Below, one piece after another: positions 24,639 to 32,322 of a stretch of DNA of 64,000 bases. How positions within the stretch are numbered: position 1 is the first letter of the stretch; every line of letters starts with the position of its first letter. The notes under the pieces were generated by a model. It was not told the DNA's origin. It was given only the letters and a program-made list of their open reading frames with translations, and searched no databases. Source of the DNA: Astrobacterium formosum (lineage in GTDB: Bacteria; Pseudomonadota; Alphaproteobacteria; Rhizobiales; Xanthobacteraceae); NCBI GenBank assembly GCA_030848545.1, contig JAVDCA010000011.1:1-64000 (forward strand), given 5' to 3'. Both the position numbers and the translations under genes were made by a program.

Positions 24639-25064
24639 ATGACGAAACCCCAACCAACAAGACCGCTGTCGATCGGCGAGCTCGGCCGGCGGACCGGCAC
24701 CAAAGTGGAGACGATCCGCTACTACGAACGCATCGGCCTGATCGCGGCGCCCGCCCGCAGTGCGGGCAATTATCGCGCTTATGGCAGTGAGCATCTTGCC
24801 CGGCTGAGCTTCGTTCGCCGCTCGCGCGACCTCGGCTTCTCGCTCGACCAGGTGCGGGCTTTGCTCGATCTCGCCGACCAGCGCGACCGGCCGTGCGGCG
24901 CCGTCGACGCCATCGCCAAGCAGCATCTGGAAGAAGTCGAACGCAAGATCGCCGACCTCGAGGCCCTGCGGCGCGAGCTCGACGCCATGGTGGCTCAATG
25001 CCACCAAGGCACCGTCGCCGAATGCCGGATCATCGAAGCGCTGTCGCCGCATCCGGAGGCGTGA
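24639..25064 (+). CDS. MerR-family heavy-metal-responsive regulator (ZntR/CadR/PbrR type)
   Basis: A dimeric activator that untwists the 19-bp-spaced promoter of the divergent ATPase gene when metal is bound. The 141-residue protein begins with the MerR helix-turn-helix (SIGELGRRTGTKVETIRYYE, residues 11-30) and GNYRAYG, followed by a long dimerisation helix. Metal-binding cysteines are Cys86 (RPCGAVD), Cys121 and Cys129 in the C-terminal loop, with His122 adjacent; this triad pattern is that of Zn, Cd or Pb sensors rather than copper or mercury sensors. It begins 37 bases beyond the promoter. The ribosome site is weak. Confidence 0.9.
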   Translation: MTKPQPTRPLSIGELGRRTGTKVETIRYYERIGLIAAPARSAGNYRAYGSEHLARLSFVRRSRDLGFSLDQVRALLDLADQRDRPCGAVDAIAKQHLEEVERKIADLEALRRELDAMVAQCHQGTVAECRIIEALSPHPEA

Positions 25065-25086
25065 TCAGGGCGGCGATGGGGAGGAA

Positions 25087-25163
25087 TGGTACAGCTGGGT
25101 GGACTCGAACCACCGGCCTCCTGATCCACAGTCAGGCGCTCTAACCAACTGAGCTACAGCTGC
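25087..25163 (-). tRNA. tRNA-His (GTG)
   Basis: A 77-base cloverleaf on the minus strand. The acceptor is GCAGCTG paired with CAGCTGT, the D arm GCTC...GAGC, the anticodon arm CCTGA-CTGTGGA-TCAGG with GTG, the T arm GGTGG-TTCGAGT-CCACC, and an encoded CCA end. The base before G1 is T, so the usual G-1 is not encoded, and position 73 is A rather than C. This is the derived tRNA-His type known from a subset of alphaproteobacteria. Confidence 0.95.
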
Positions 25164-25332
25164 ACGTGCCCGCGATCCGCCTGAGATGGAAGGCCGGCGG
25201 CGCCCGCGGAGGCATCCCGTTGGGGACGCCCGCAGACGCTCGGCCCGAAGCCACACAACGTCCCGGCGAGCGGGCGGGACCCTATTGACAAGCCGAAGTT
25301 TTGGCAAGGCCCCGAAGTCGCGGTGCGGCCTT

Positions 25333-25361
25333 AAAAAACGCTGCCCGGCGGCAAGCCGGGC
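25333..25361 (-). terminator. Rho-independent terminator after the phasin gene
   Basis: Minus-strand hairpin GCCCGGC-TTGCC-GCCGGGC is followed by AGCG and six T residues (25338-25333). It lies about 55 bases after the phasin stop. Confidence 0.85.
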
Positions 25362-25415
25362 CGCATCTGTTCAATGGCGGGGCAAGCGGCTCCGTCCGGT
25401 CATTCGGGACTTCGC

Positions 25416-25904
25416 TCAGGAGGCCTTCCGGACCAGGCGGTCGAAGCCGCCCTTGAGCGGTTCGGCGGTCTCCGTCATCACCTTCTGGGCCAGCCCGGTG
25501 AGGTCGTGCATCTGGGCGGTGACGGATTCGAACTGTTTGCGGGCGTGGGCCGTCGACAGCTCGATGACTTCCGACGGCGACTTGGCGGCCATCAGCCCGG
25601 CCACATAGTCGAATGTCGCATTGGTGTTGGCGCGGGCGGTCTCGATCAGCTTCAGGCCATAGTCGGTCGCACCCTTGGTGGCGCAGCTACTGGAGGCTTC
25701 CAGCAGACTGCCGGCTTCCTCGGCCGCCGACTTCATCTTTTCATAGCTGTCCTTGGCCCGGCTCAAGCCCTTCTCGGCCAACTCGCGAAAGGCCGCCGGG
25801 GCTTCGGTCGCCATGCTCGCGAAAGTCTTCTGGAATTCCGGGGTGACGAGGGTGCCGCTCGGACCGGCTTCCGACGTCGGCGTGGCCGCGGTAGTTTCGT
25901 CCAT
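25416..25904 (-). CDS. Phasin family protein
   Basis: Phasins coat intracellular polyhydroxyalkanoate granules. The 162-residue protein is helical and amphipathic, with VTPEFQKTFASMATEAPAAF, EKGLSRAKDSYEKMKSAAEE, then ANTNATFDYVAGLMAAKSPS and LSTAHARKQFESVTAQMHDL, the last two matching the conserved phasin_2 core. The ATG at 25904 follows GGAGG by 8 bases; an upstream extension lacks a ribosome site. A second phasin gene lies just upstream on the same strand, and a strong terminator follows. No PHA synthase gene is in the window. Confidence 0.88.
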   Translation of the reverse strand: MDETTAATPTSEAGPSGTLVTPEFQKTFASMATEAPAAFRELAEKGLSRAKDSYEKMKSAAEEAGSLLEASSSCATKGATDYGLKLIETARANTNATFDYVAGLMAAKSPSEVIELSTAHARKQFESVTAQMHDLTGLAQKVMTETAEPLKGGFDRLVRKAS

Positions 25905-25996
25905 GGCAATTGCCTCCGGTTCGTCCGGGTGCCCCAAAGCCGAGGACGGCACCGCACCCGGAGATTGAGCGGCGACAAAATACTACGATATATGAT

Positions 25997-26028
25997 GCGA
26001 CGCAATAAACATGGCGCGACGCAATAAA
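25997..26028. promoter_or_regulatory. Direct repeat upstream of the phasin gene, possible PhaR-like site
   Basis: GCGACGCAATAAA occurs twice, at 25997-26009 and 26016-26028, about 95-125 bases upstream of the phasin ATG. The first copy is preceded by T, giving TGC-GAC-GCA, which resembles the TGC-N3-GCA core bound by PhaR-type repressors of phasin genes in alphaproteobacteria. The second copy has CGC instead of TGC. Confidence 0.35.
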
Positions 26029-26080
26029 ACCTATCGCGCCGCACAACAGCGGCGTCGGTGGCAATCCAGAAGGGAACCGA

Positions 26081-26464
26081 TCAGTCCTGCCGCCTGGTGA
26101 CGTCGATGACGTTCTTGGCGGCCGTCTCGCCGAGATCCTTCGCCTGCTCGCCCAGCGCCTGCATCTGCGACTGGATGAACTCGGTCTGCAACTTGACCAG
26201 GTCCTGAACCGAGGTGGCACGCACCACCTTCTGGGCATAATCGAACGCGGCGGCGACATTGCGCTCCGCATAGGTGACGGCCTTGTCGCTCACCCCGCGC
26301 GCGCCTTCCTGGGCCACCTTGGCCTGGGCATCCATGCGGCCCACGGCGTCGTGAGCCGCGTTGATGAACGTGTTGAATGCCGTCTTGGCCTGCTCGACGC
26401 TTTGTTCCGCGAGAACACGCATGTCCGGCGGTACTCCGAAGGGCGGTGCCGGGTCCTTGGGCAT
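26081..26464 (-). CDS. Phasin family protein (short)
   Basis: A second, 127-residue phasin. It starts MPKDPAPPFGVPPDMRVLAE and contains VEQAKTAFNTFINAAHDAVG, ERNVAAAFDYAQKVVRATSV and LVKLQTEFIQSQMQALGEQA, the phasin_2 helical pattern, with charged C-terminus VIDVTRRQD. Presumed role is granule binding and size control. The ATG at 26464 follows AGGAGA by 9 bases; a much longer open frame upstream is antisense to the kinase gene and is not coding. The two phasins are probably paralogues under the same regulator. Confidence 0.85.
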   Translation of the reverse strand: MPKDPAPPFGVPPDMRVLAEQSVEQAKTAFNTFINAAHDAVGRMDAQAKVAQEGARGVSDKAVTYAERNVAAAFDYAQKVVRATSVQDLVKLQTEFIQSQMQALGEQAKDLGETAAKNVIDVTRRQD

Positions 26465-26674
26465 GTTTTCTTCTCCTGCTGCCGTGCCGACAGACGCTAA
26501 CACGATCGCCACCGGGCGGAAACACCTCCGCGCCGTCTTGCGGTTAAGGTTAGCCGCGGTTCGTCGGGTATCGAGCGGCTCGCGCCGTGGACGACGCCGA
26601 CGCTGCGCACTATCACTATTAAGGAATTGTTGACTATTCCGTCCCGGCGGCCGGCGTGGAGCGTCGTGTAGAGC

Positions 26675-29600
26675 ATGAATGACCTGCCGTCCTATCGCGA
26701 ACTCCTCGCCGATGCGCGCATTGCGCCGCATGCGACGAGCGCCAGACCGGCGTGGCTGTGGAGCACGGACGGTCACACGATCCTGTGGGCGAATGCTGTC
26801 GGCGCCGCGATCTTCACCAAGTCCGCCCGGCCCGTTTTCCCCCATCGGCTTGAACCGCGCGACGCACTCACAACCCAGATCGCGCGCCTCGCCGGTACGC
26901 TCGCCCATGGCGGACAGCCGCGCCTCGAGCGGCTCCGGGGCATCGGCGGCGGCCTCGCCCGGCCGCTGCTGTGCTCCTGCGTCCGCGTCGTGATGGCGGA
27001 CCATGTGCCGGCGATCCTGGTGACGGCGCTGGAGACCAGCGGTCCGAAACTCGCTCTCGGCGAACGCGCGCGCCGGCTGGTCGATGCCGTCACCGAGCCC
27101 GGTGAGGCCGCCGCCGCCTATTCGGCACACGGAGAACTCTTGTACGCGACCGCGGCGGCCGAAACCGTGATTGGCGCCAGTGCGCTGCGTCGCCTCGGTG
27201 CCGGCCTCATGACGGACGGGCACACACCGAGCCGCGAACCCGATGCGCCGACCAACGTCGCACGCTTCGGCCAGGGTGAAGACATCGTCGTGGTAGGCCG
27301 GTTTGCGCCGTCGGAATCGCCAGCGCCGGCAGAACCCGGCCTGGCAGGGACGGAGCCGCAAACCGCGACCTCGCTGCTCCCGGCAGACGGTGACGGTACC
27401 GAAAAGGCGTCGCCGACGCCGGACGAGCAGGCGCCGAGTTTCGAAAGCGTCGTGCCCGACAGCTGCGAGCCCGCAACGGAATGGGCGGACCCCGAAGCGA
27501 CGGACAGCGAATCCACCGAGAGCGGCGGGTCTGGCGCCGAGGAAAACGAATCCCAACCGGACTCATCCCCGTCAGGCATGTCACCATTGTCCCTCGAGGG
27601 ACTGTGGTTCGAACGGCGCCATCCCTTGCGTTTCGTCTGGCAGATGGACAGCGAGGGGCGCTTCACCCTCGGCTCCGAGGAATTCAGCGAGGTCATCGGC
27701 CCGCGCCTCACTTCGACGCTCGGACGACCGTGGCTCGACGTCGCCGGCGAACTCGCGCTCGATCCCGAGAACCAGGTCGCCCGCGCGATCGCGACGCGCG
27801 ATACGTGGAGCGGCATCACAGTGTCATGGCCGGTCGAAGGCAGCTCCGACCGGCTCAAGGTGGAGATGTCCGGCCTGCCGATCTTCGATCGCACCCGCAC
27901 CTTCCTGGGCTATCGCGGCTTCGGGGTCTGCCGCGACATCGATCGCATCAATGTGCTCACCCATATGCGCCGCCAAGGGCCGCTCGAAGCGCCGATCGAA
28001 GCGCCGGCCGAAGCATCGCCTGAAGCGCCTGCTTCCGTCGACCCGTCAGCCCCGGTCGAACACGCGCCGCCCGCCAATGACGCCGGAGACGTCGCCGAGC
28101 CGGAAACCGCGGCGCCCGCCGCGGACGCCAGCGAGCGGACCGTCCTGAGCCTGGTGCCGCCGGCCAAGAACGTCGTCCCGTTCCGCGGCAGCGGCGAGGC
28201 CATGCGGGCGCCGGCCTTGAGCGCGGTCGAGCACAATGCCTTTCGCGAGCTGGCCCGCCAGCTGACCGCCCGCCTGAGCGACAACGGTGACGCCGACGAC
28301 GGCACCGCGAACGATATGAAACCGGAGCCCGCCGAGAACGACGCGGAGACGGTCCCTACACCCGAATCGCCCGAACCATCGCAAGCTGCCTCGCCGGTTA
28401 ACGAAGCCATGGCCACCGGCGCTACGGATGAGGCCGAGGCGGAGGCGAGCCCCACCGGCCTCGCCATCGATCGCGCGCTCCTGGAGCGTTTGCCGGTCGG
28501 CCTGCTCATCTACCGGTTCGACGAACTCGTTTTCGCCAATCGCGCCTTCCTGGACTGGTCGGGCCAGGACAGTCTCGACGCTTTCGCCGAGGCCGGCGGC
28601 CTCGACTCCCTGCTGGTCGATAATATCGGCGATGCGGACGCGCAGACCGGCACTCGCTTGGTGGAGATCGGGCGGGAGGATGCAGGAAGGAAGTCGCCAG
28701 GCCGCCTGTTCTCGATCCCCTTCGGGGCCGACACGGCGCTTGTGCTCGTGATCGATGAAGGCGCCGGCACGGCCCGGCGCGAGGCAAAGGCGGCCGAGGC
28801 GATGCGTCGGGCCGAAAACGAAGCGCGCGAACTCGCCTTCGTGGTGGAGGCCGCGAGCGATGCCGTGTTCATCGTCGACCGCGAAAGGCGCGTCGCTTCG
28901 GCCAATCGCCGCGCGCAATCACTGTTCGGACGCAGCGGCGAGGATATGGTCGCCACGCCCCTGCTCGACCTGTTCGCGCCCGAGAGCCAACGGGTCGTCC
29001 GCCACCAGTTCGACGTGCTGGCGCGCGGAGAGGGCGAGGGCGGCGTGACGGACGGCCGCGAGGTCGCCGCCCATGTGGGCGCCAACGCGCATCTGGCGCT
29101 GCTCATGACCATCGGCAGGATCGGCGAAGCCGGAGACAAATTCTGCGTCGTCCTGCGCGACATCACCACGTGGAAGGCGCAGGAGCGCGAACTCGTCGCC
29201 GCCAAGCTGCAGGCCGAGCGCGCCTCGCGCGCCAAATCCGACTTTCTCGCCAAGATCAGCCACGAGATCCGCACGCCGCTCAATTCGATCATCGGCTTCT
29301 CCGACGTCATGATCGAGGAGCGTTTCGGCCCCATCGGCAACGAGCGCTATCGGGAGTACCTCAAGGACATCCGTGCCTCCGGCGAGCACGTGGTGTCGCT
29401 GCTCAACGATCTTCTCGACCTCGCCAAGATCGAGGCCGGCAAGCTCGAGCTCAATATGGTGGCGGTGAACCTCAACGAGATGATCCAATCCTGCGTCATG
29501 CTGATGCAGCCGCAGGCCAACCGCGAACACATCATCATCCGCACGTCGCTGATGTCGAGCGTCAAGCCCGTCATCGCGGACGCCAAGGCGGTCCGCCAGA

Positions 29601-29932
29601 TCGTCCTCAATCTCCTGTCGAACTCGATCAAGTTCACGGGCGCCGGCGGCCAGGTGATCGTATCGACCGCACACGGCGACGACGGCTCCGCCATGATGCG
29701 GGTGCGCGACACCGGCATCGGCATGAACGAGAGCGACCTCGCCGCCGCCCTCGAACCCTTCCGGCAACTGGCGACGGCGGCCCGCTGGGGTTCGTCCGGC
29801 ACCGGACTCGGCCTGCCGCTCACCAAGGCGCTGGTCGAGGCGAACCGCGCCAACTTCGCCATTTCCAGCAAGATCAACGAAGGCACGCTCGTCGAGATCA
29901 CGTTCCCGGCAAGCCGGGTGGCGAACGGCTGA
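26675..29932 (+). CDS. PAS sensor histidine kinase of the PdhS/PleC group
   Basis: A 1085-residue cytoplasmic kinase without clear membrane segments. The C-terminal kinase core has the H-box KISHEIRTPLNSIIGFSDVM with His863, and IEERFGPIGNERYREYLKDI, a sequence typical of PdhS/PleC/DivJ kinases that phosphorylate DivK or PleD in alphaproteobacterial cell-cycle control. The ATPase boxes are the N-box near Asn983, DTGIGM near 1012 and GTGLGLPL near 1045. Two PAS-like domains lie at about 598-700 and 715-840. Residues about 210-300 and 440-590 are low-complexity, Glu/Pro/Ala-rich linkers. Target and polar localisation are inferences from homologues. Confidence 0.85.
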   Translation: MNDLPSYRELLADARIAPHATSARPAWLWSTDGHTILWANAVGAAIFTKSARPVFPHRLEPRDALTTQIARLAGTLAHGGQPRLERLRGIGGGLARPLLCSCVRVVMADHVPAILVTALETSGPKLALGERARRLVDAVTEPGEAAAAYSAHGELLYATAAAETVIGASALRRLGAGLMTDGHTPSREPDAPTNVARFGQGEDIVVVGRFAPSESPAPAEPGLAGTEPQTATSLLPADGDGTEKASPTPDEQAPSFESVVPDSCEPATEWADPEATDSESTESGGSGAEENESQPDSSPSGMSPLSLEGLWFERRHPLRFVWQMDSEGRFTLGSEEFSEVIGPRLTSTLGRPWLDVAGELALDPENQVARAIATRDTWSGITVSWPVEGSSDRLKVEMSGLPIFDRTRTFLGYRGFGVCRDIDRINVLTHMRRQGPLEAPIEAPAEASPEAPASVDPSAPVEHAPPANDAGDVAEPETAAPAADASERTVLSLVPPAKNVVPFRGSGEAMRAPALSAVEHNAFRELARQLTARLSDNGDADDGTANDMKPEPAENDAETVPTPESPEPSQAASPVNEAMATGATDEAEAEASPTGLAIDRALLERLPVGLLIYRFDELVFANRAFLDWSGQDSLDAFAEAGGLDSLLVDNIGDADAQTGTRLVEIGREDAGRKSPGRLFSIPFGADTALVLVIDEGAGTARREAKAAEAMRRAENEARELAFVVEAASDAVFIVDRERRVASANRRAQSLFGRSGEDMVATPLLDLFAPESQRVVRHQFDVLARGEGEGGVTDGREVAAHVGANAHLALLMTIGRIGEAGDKFCVVLRDITTWKAQERELVAAKLQAERASRAKSDFLAKISHEIRTPLNSIIGFSDVMIEERFGPIGNERYREYLKDIRASGEHVVSLLNDLLDLAKIEAGKLELNMVAVNLNEMIQSCVMLMQPQANREHIIIRTSLMSSVKPVIADAKAVRQIVLNLLSNSIKFTGAGGQVIVSTAHGDDGSAMMRVRDTGIGMNESDLAAALEPFRQLATAARWGSSGTGLGLPLTKALVEANRANFAISSKINEGTLVEITFPASRVANG

Positions 29933-30006
29933 AGCTCGCAACTTGAACGGCAGATCCACAGCGAGCTGCCACGCCATCGAGTTCGCCGATGGCGTGGCCG
30001 GCCGAA

Positions 30007-30044
30007 CACGCATTTCGTGATCGACCACGCATTTCGTGATCGAC
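30007..30044. repeat. Perfect 19-bp tandem duplication
   Basis: CACGCATTTCGTGATCGAC is repeated twice without spacer (30007-30025 and 30026-30044). Each unit contains CACG...CGTG inverted arms. It lies 70-108 bases upstream of the DUF1194 gene and could be a double operator. Confidence 0.7.
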
Positions 30045-30114
30045 GAAGCGATTTCCATCCCGCGCCGACATGGTCTACGCTCGTCACATGGGGGAGCGAA
30101 CCAGGAGGCCGTGA

Positions 30115-30897
30115 ATGACGCGGGTTCGCCGCTGCGTGTCGCTGACGATCGCCCTCGTGCTCGCCTGGACCGCTTCGAGCCTGGCGATCTCGCGGGCGTC
30201 CGCCGCCGAGGCGGTCGACCTCCTGCTCGTCCTCGCGGCCGACGTCTCCCGCAGCGTCGACGCCAAAAAATTCCAGTTGCAGCGGGAAGGCTACGCCGCC
30301 GCCGTTACCGACCCGCGCGTTCTCGAAGCGATCCGGTCCGGACCACACAGCCAGATCGCGGTCTGCTTCGTCGAATGGTCCGGGTCCGACAATCAGAAGG
30401 TCGTGATCGACTGGGCGGTCGTGCGCGACCGCGCCAGCGCCCAGCAGTTCGCCGCCCATCTCGTGGAAGCGCCGCGTGCCTTCGCGGATCGCACCTCCAT
30501 CAGCGGCGGCATCGATTTCGCAATGGGTCAGTTCGCGCGCGCACCATTCACATCGTCGCGGCGGACCATCGACGTGTCCGGCGACGGCACCAACAATTCC
30601 GGCCGCGACGTCAATCAGGCGCGCGACGAGGCGTTGGCACAGGGCGTCACCATCAACGGCCTCGCCATCCTCAGCGAACGACCGCTGTCCTGGAACGCCG
30701 AGCACACCAATCCGCCCGGCGGGCTCGAGAACTATTTCCACAACAACGTCATCGGCGGGCCCGGCGCCTTCGTGGTATCGGCCCAGGATTTCAGCGCCTT
30801 CGGCCAGGCCATCATCAGCAAGCTGATCGCCGAGATCGCGTCCAATGGCACGCCGCGCCGATTGCCGAACGGCCGGCGCGCGGCGCTACGTCCTTGA
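30115..30897 (+). CDS. Exported DUF1194 von Willebrand A-like protein
   Basis: A 260-residue secreted protein with a signal peptide (about 1-30, ending ASAAEA). The mature chain has VWA-type MIDAS features: LAADVSRSVD matching DxSxS, DRTSIS in the middle and IDVSGDGTNN at the third site. DUF1194 proteins are widespread in alphaproteobacteria; most are uncharacterised, and a role in metal-dependent protein binding is only an inference from the fold. The ATG at 30115 has AGGAGG six bases upstream. It appears monocistronic, following a 19-bp tandem repeat. Confidence 0.88.
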   Translation: MTRVRRCVSLTIALVLAWTASSLAISRASAAEAVDLLLVLAADVSRSVDAKKFQLQREGYAAAVTDPRVLEAIRSGPHSQIAVCFVEWSGSDNQKVVIDWAVVRDRASAQQFAAHLVEAPRAFADRTSISGGIDFAMGQFARAPFTSSRRTIDVSGDGTNNSGRDVNQARDEALAQGVTINGLAILSERPLSWNAEHTNPPGGLENYFHNNVIGGPGAFVVSAQDFSAFGQAIISKLIAEIASNGTPRRLPNGRRAALRP

Positions 30898-31043
30898 GCC
30901 TGATCCTCCCTCATGCCTGACGAGGCCGCACCGTGTCCGAGGACACTGGTTACAGTCGCAATCAATGCGTCCTGGTTCCGGCTATTTTCGATATCGGAAC
31001 AATCACAAGGGTGGAAGTTTTGACGCGTTCCAGTCTCGGCCAC

Positions 31044-31060
31044 CTTAAAACGATTATAAG
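31044..31060 (+). promoter_or_regulatory. Possible iron-control element (Irr-box-like dyad)
   Basis: CTTAAAACGATTATAAG is an imperfect dyad. It matches most positions of the TTTAGAA-N3-TTCTAAA-type ICE motif bound by Irr in rhizobia. It lies about 150 bases before the iron-binding protein gene. Confidence 0.35.
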
Positions 31061-31212
31061 CTGTTGATCTCTCACGTATATTTTTATTGACCCCGCTCCT
31101 TGCGGCCCTTAACCGACGACCCACGCGGCGGCTTGGAAAAAACGCCCGAGACCCGGTCGATCGTCCGGGGTCGCCGCATCAGCCAGACAGATTCGCCCAG
31201 GGAGCCGTAACC

Positions 31213-32250
31213 ATGACCCCCGAACTCCGCGCACCCCGTTTGCGCTTCGTCCTGACATTTGCCGCCTGTGCCGCCGTCCTTCCATCCGTCGCCGCCGCCC
31301 AGAGCGGCGACGTCAACGTCTATACGTACCGCGAACAGAAACTGATCCAGCCGCTGTTCGACGCCTTCACGAAGGATACGGGCATCAAGGTCAACGTCAT
31401 TTCGGCGAGTTCGGGCCTGGAGCAGCGCATGAAGTCCGAGGGCGCGTCGAGCCCGGCGGACCTGCTGTTGACCGTGGACATCGGCCGTCTCGAAGACGCC
31501 GTGCGGGCCGGCGTCAGCCAGCCGATCAAGTCGGCCGCGCTCGACCAGGTGGTGACGCCGCAATATCGCGATCCGGAAGGACACTGGTACGCCATTTCCA
31601 TGCGCGCCCGCGTCGTCTACGCCTCCAAGGACCGGGTGGCGCAGAACGCCATCACCTATGAAGAGCTCGCCGACCCCAAGTGGAAGGGCAAGATCTGCAT
31701 CCGCTCCGGCCAGCACATGTACAACAACGCCCTGTTCGCCGCCATGGTGGCCAAGCACGGCGAGGCCAAGGCGGAAGAATGGCTGCGCGGCCTCAAGGCC
31801 AATCTGGCGCAAAAGCCCTCCGGCGGCGACCGCGAGACGGCACGCGACGTCGCCGCGGGCAAGTGCGATCTCGGCATCGGCAACACCTATTACTGGGCCC
31901 TGATGATGAACTCCAATCCGGCCCAGAAGCCGTGGGCCGAAGCCACCAAGGTGATCCTGCCGACCTTCCAGGGCGGCGGCACCCATGTGAACGTGTCCGG
32001 GGTCGTGCTCGCCAAGCACGCGCCCAATCCGGCCAACGCCATGAAGCTGATCGAATGGCTCGTCGGCGAAAAGGCCCAGCACATCTATGCCGACATCAAT
32101 TACGAGTATCCGATCCGCGCCGGCATCGCGATCAATCCGACCATCGCCGGATATGGCGCCCTGAAGGCGGACAGCCTGCCGCTGTCGAAAATCGCCGGCA
32201 ACGCCAAGACGGCCGCGACCCTGGTCGACAAGGTCGGTTTCGACAATTGA
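31213..32250 (+). CDS. Fe(3+) ABC transporter periplasmic substrate-binding protein
   Basis: A 345-residue periplasmic ferric-ion-binding protein of the FbpA/FutA/HitA family. The signal peptide covers about 1-28 (ending VAAAQS). The mature protein begins VNVYTYREQKLIQPLFDAF, with SSGLEQRMKSEGASSPADLL in the first lobe and CDLGIGNTYYWALM in the second; the paired tyrosines of NTYYWA are the iron ligands in this family. HVNVSGVVLAKHAPNP and INYEYPIRAGI follow as usual. The ATG at 31213 follows GGGAG by 8 bases; longer frames read into non-coding sequence. An intrinsic terminator separates it from the permease gene. Confidence 0.92.
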   Translation: MTPELRAPRLRFVLTFAACAAVLPSVAAAQSGDVNVYTYREQKLIQPLFDAFTKDTGIKVNVISASSGLEQRMKSEGASSPADLLLTVDIGRLEDAVRAGVSQPIKSAALDQVVTPQYRDPEGHWYAISMRARVVYASKDRVAQNAITYEELADPKWKGKICIRSGQHMYNNALFAAMVAKHGEAKAEEWLRGLKANLAQKPSGGDRETARDVAAGKCDLGIGNTYYWALMMNSNPAQKPWAEATKVILPTFQGGGTHVNVSGVVLAKHAPNPANAMKLIEWLVGEKAQHIYADINYEYPIRAGIAINPTIAGYGALKADSLPLSKIAGNAKTAATLVDKVGFDN

Positions 32251-32280
32251 CGGCTTCTCCACTCGCACCGCCCATTCCTG

Positions 32281-32309
32281 CCGTCCCGCCTTTCGGCGGG
32301 ACGGTTTTT
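32281..32309 (+). terminator. Intrinsic (attenuating) terminator between binding protein and permease
   Basis: A 10-bp stem CCGTCCCGCC / GGCGGGACGG with a TTTC loop is followed by TTTTTG. It lies 30 bases after the binding-protein stop and just before the permease start, so it probably raises the ratio of binding protein to permease while letting some readthrough. Confidence 0.88.
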
Positions 32310-32322
32310 GTGTAGCCCAGCA

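Noticed and set aside
26465..27556. N-terminal extension making the second phasin 491 residues long
   Set aside because: The extension lies antisense to the histidine kinase gene, has no motif, and an ATG with AGGAGA starts the phasin at 26464.
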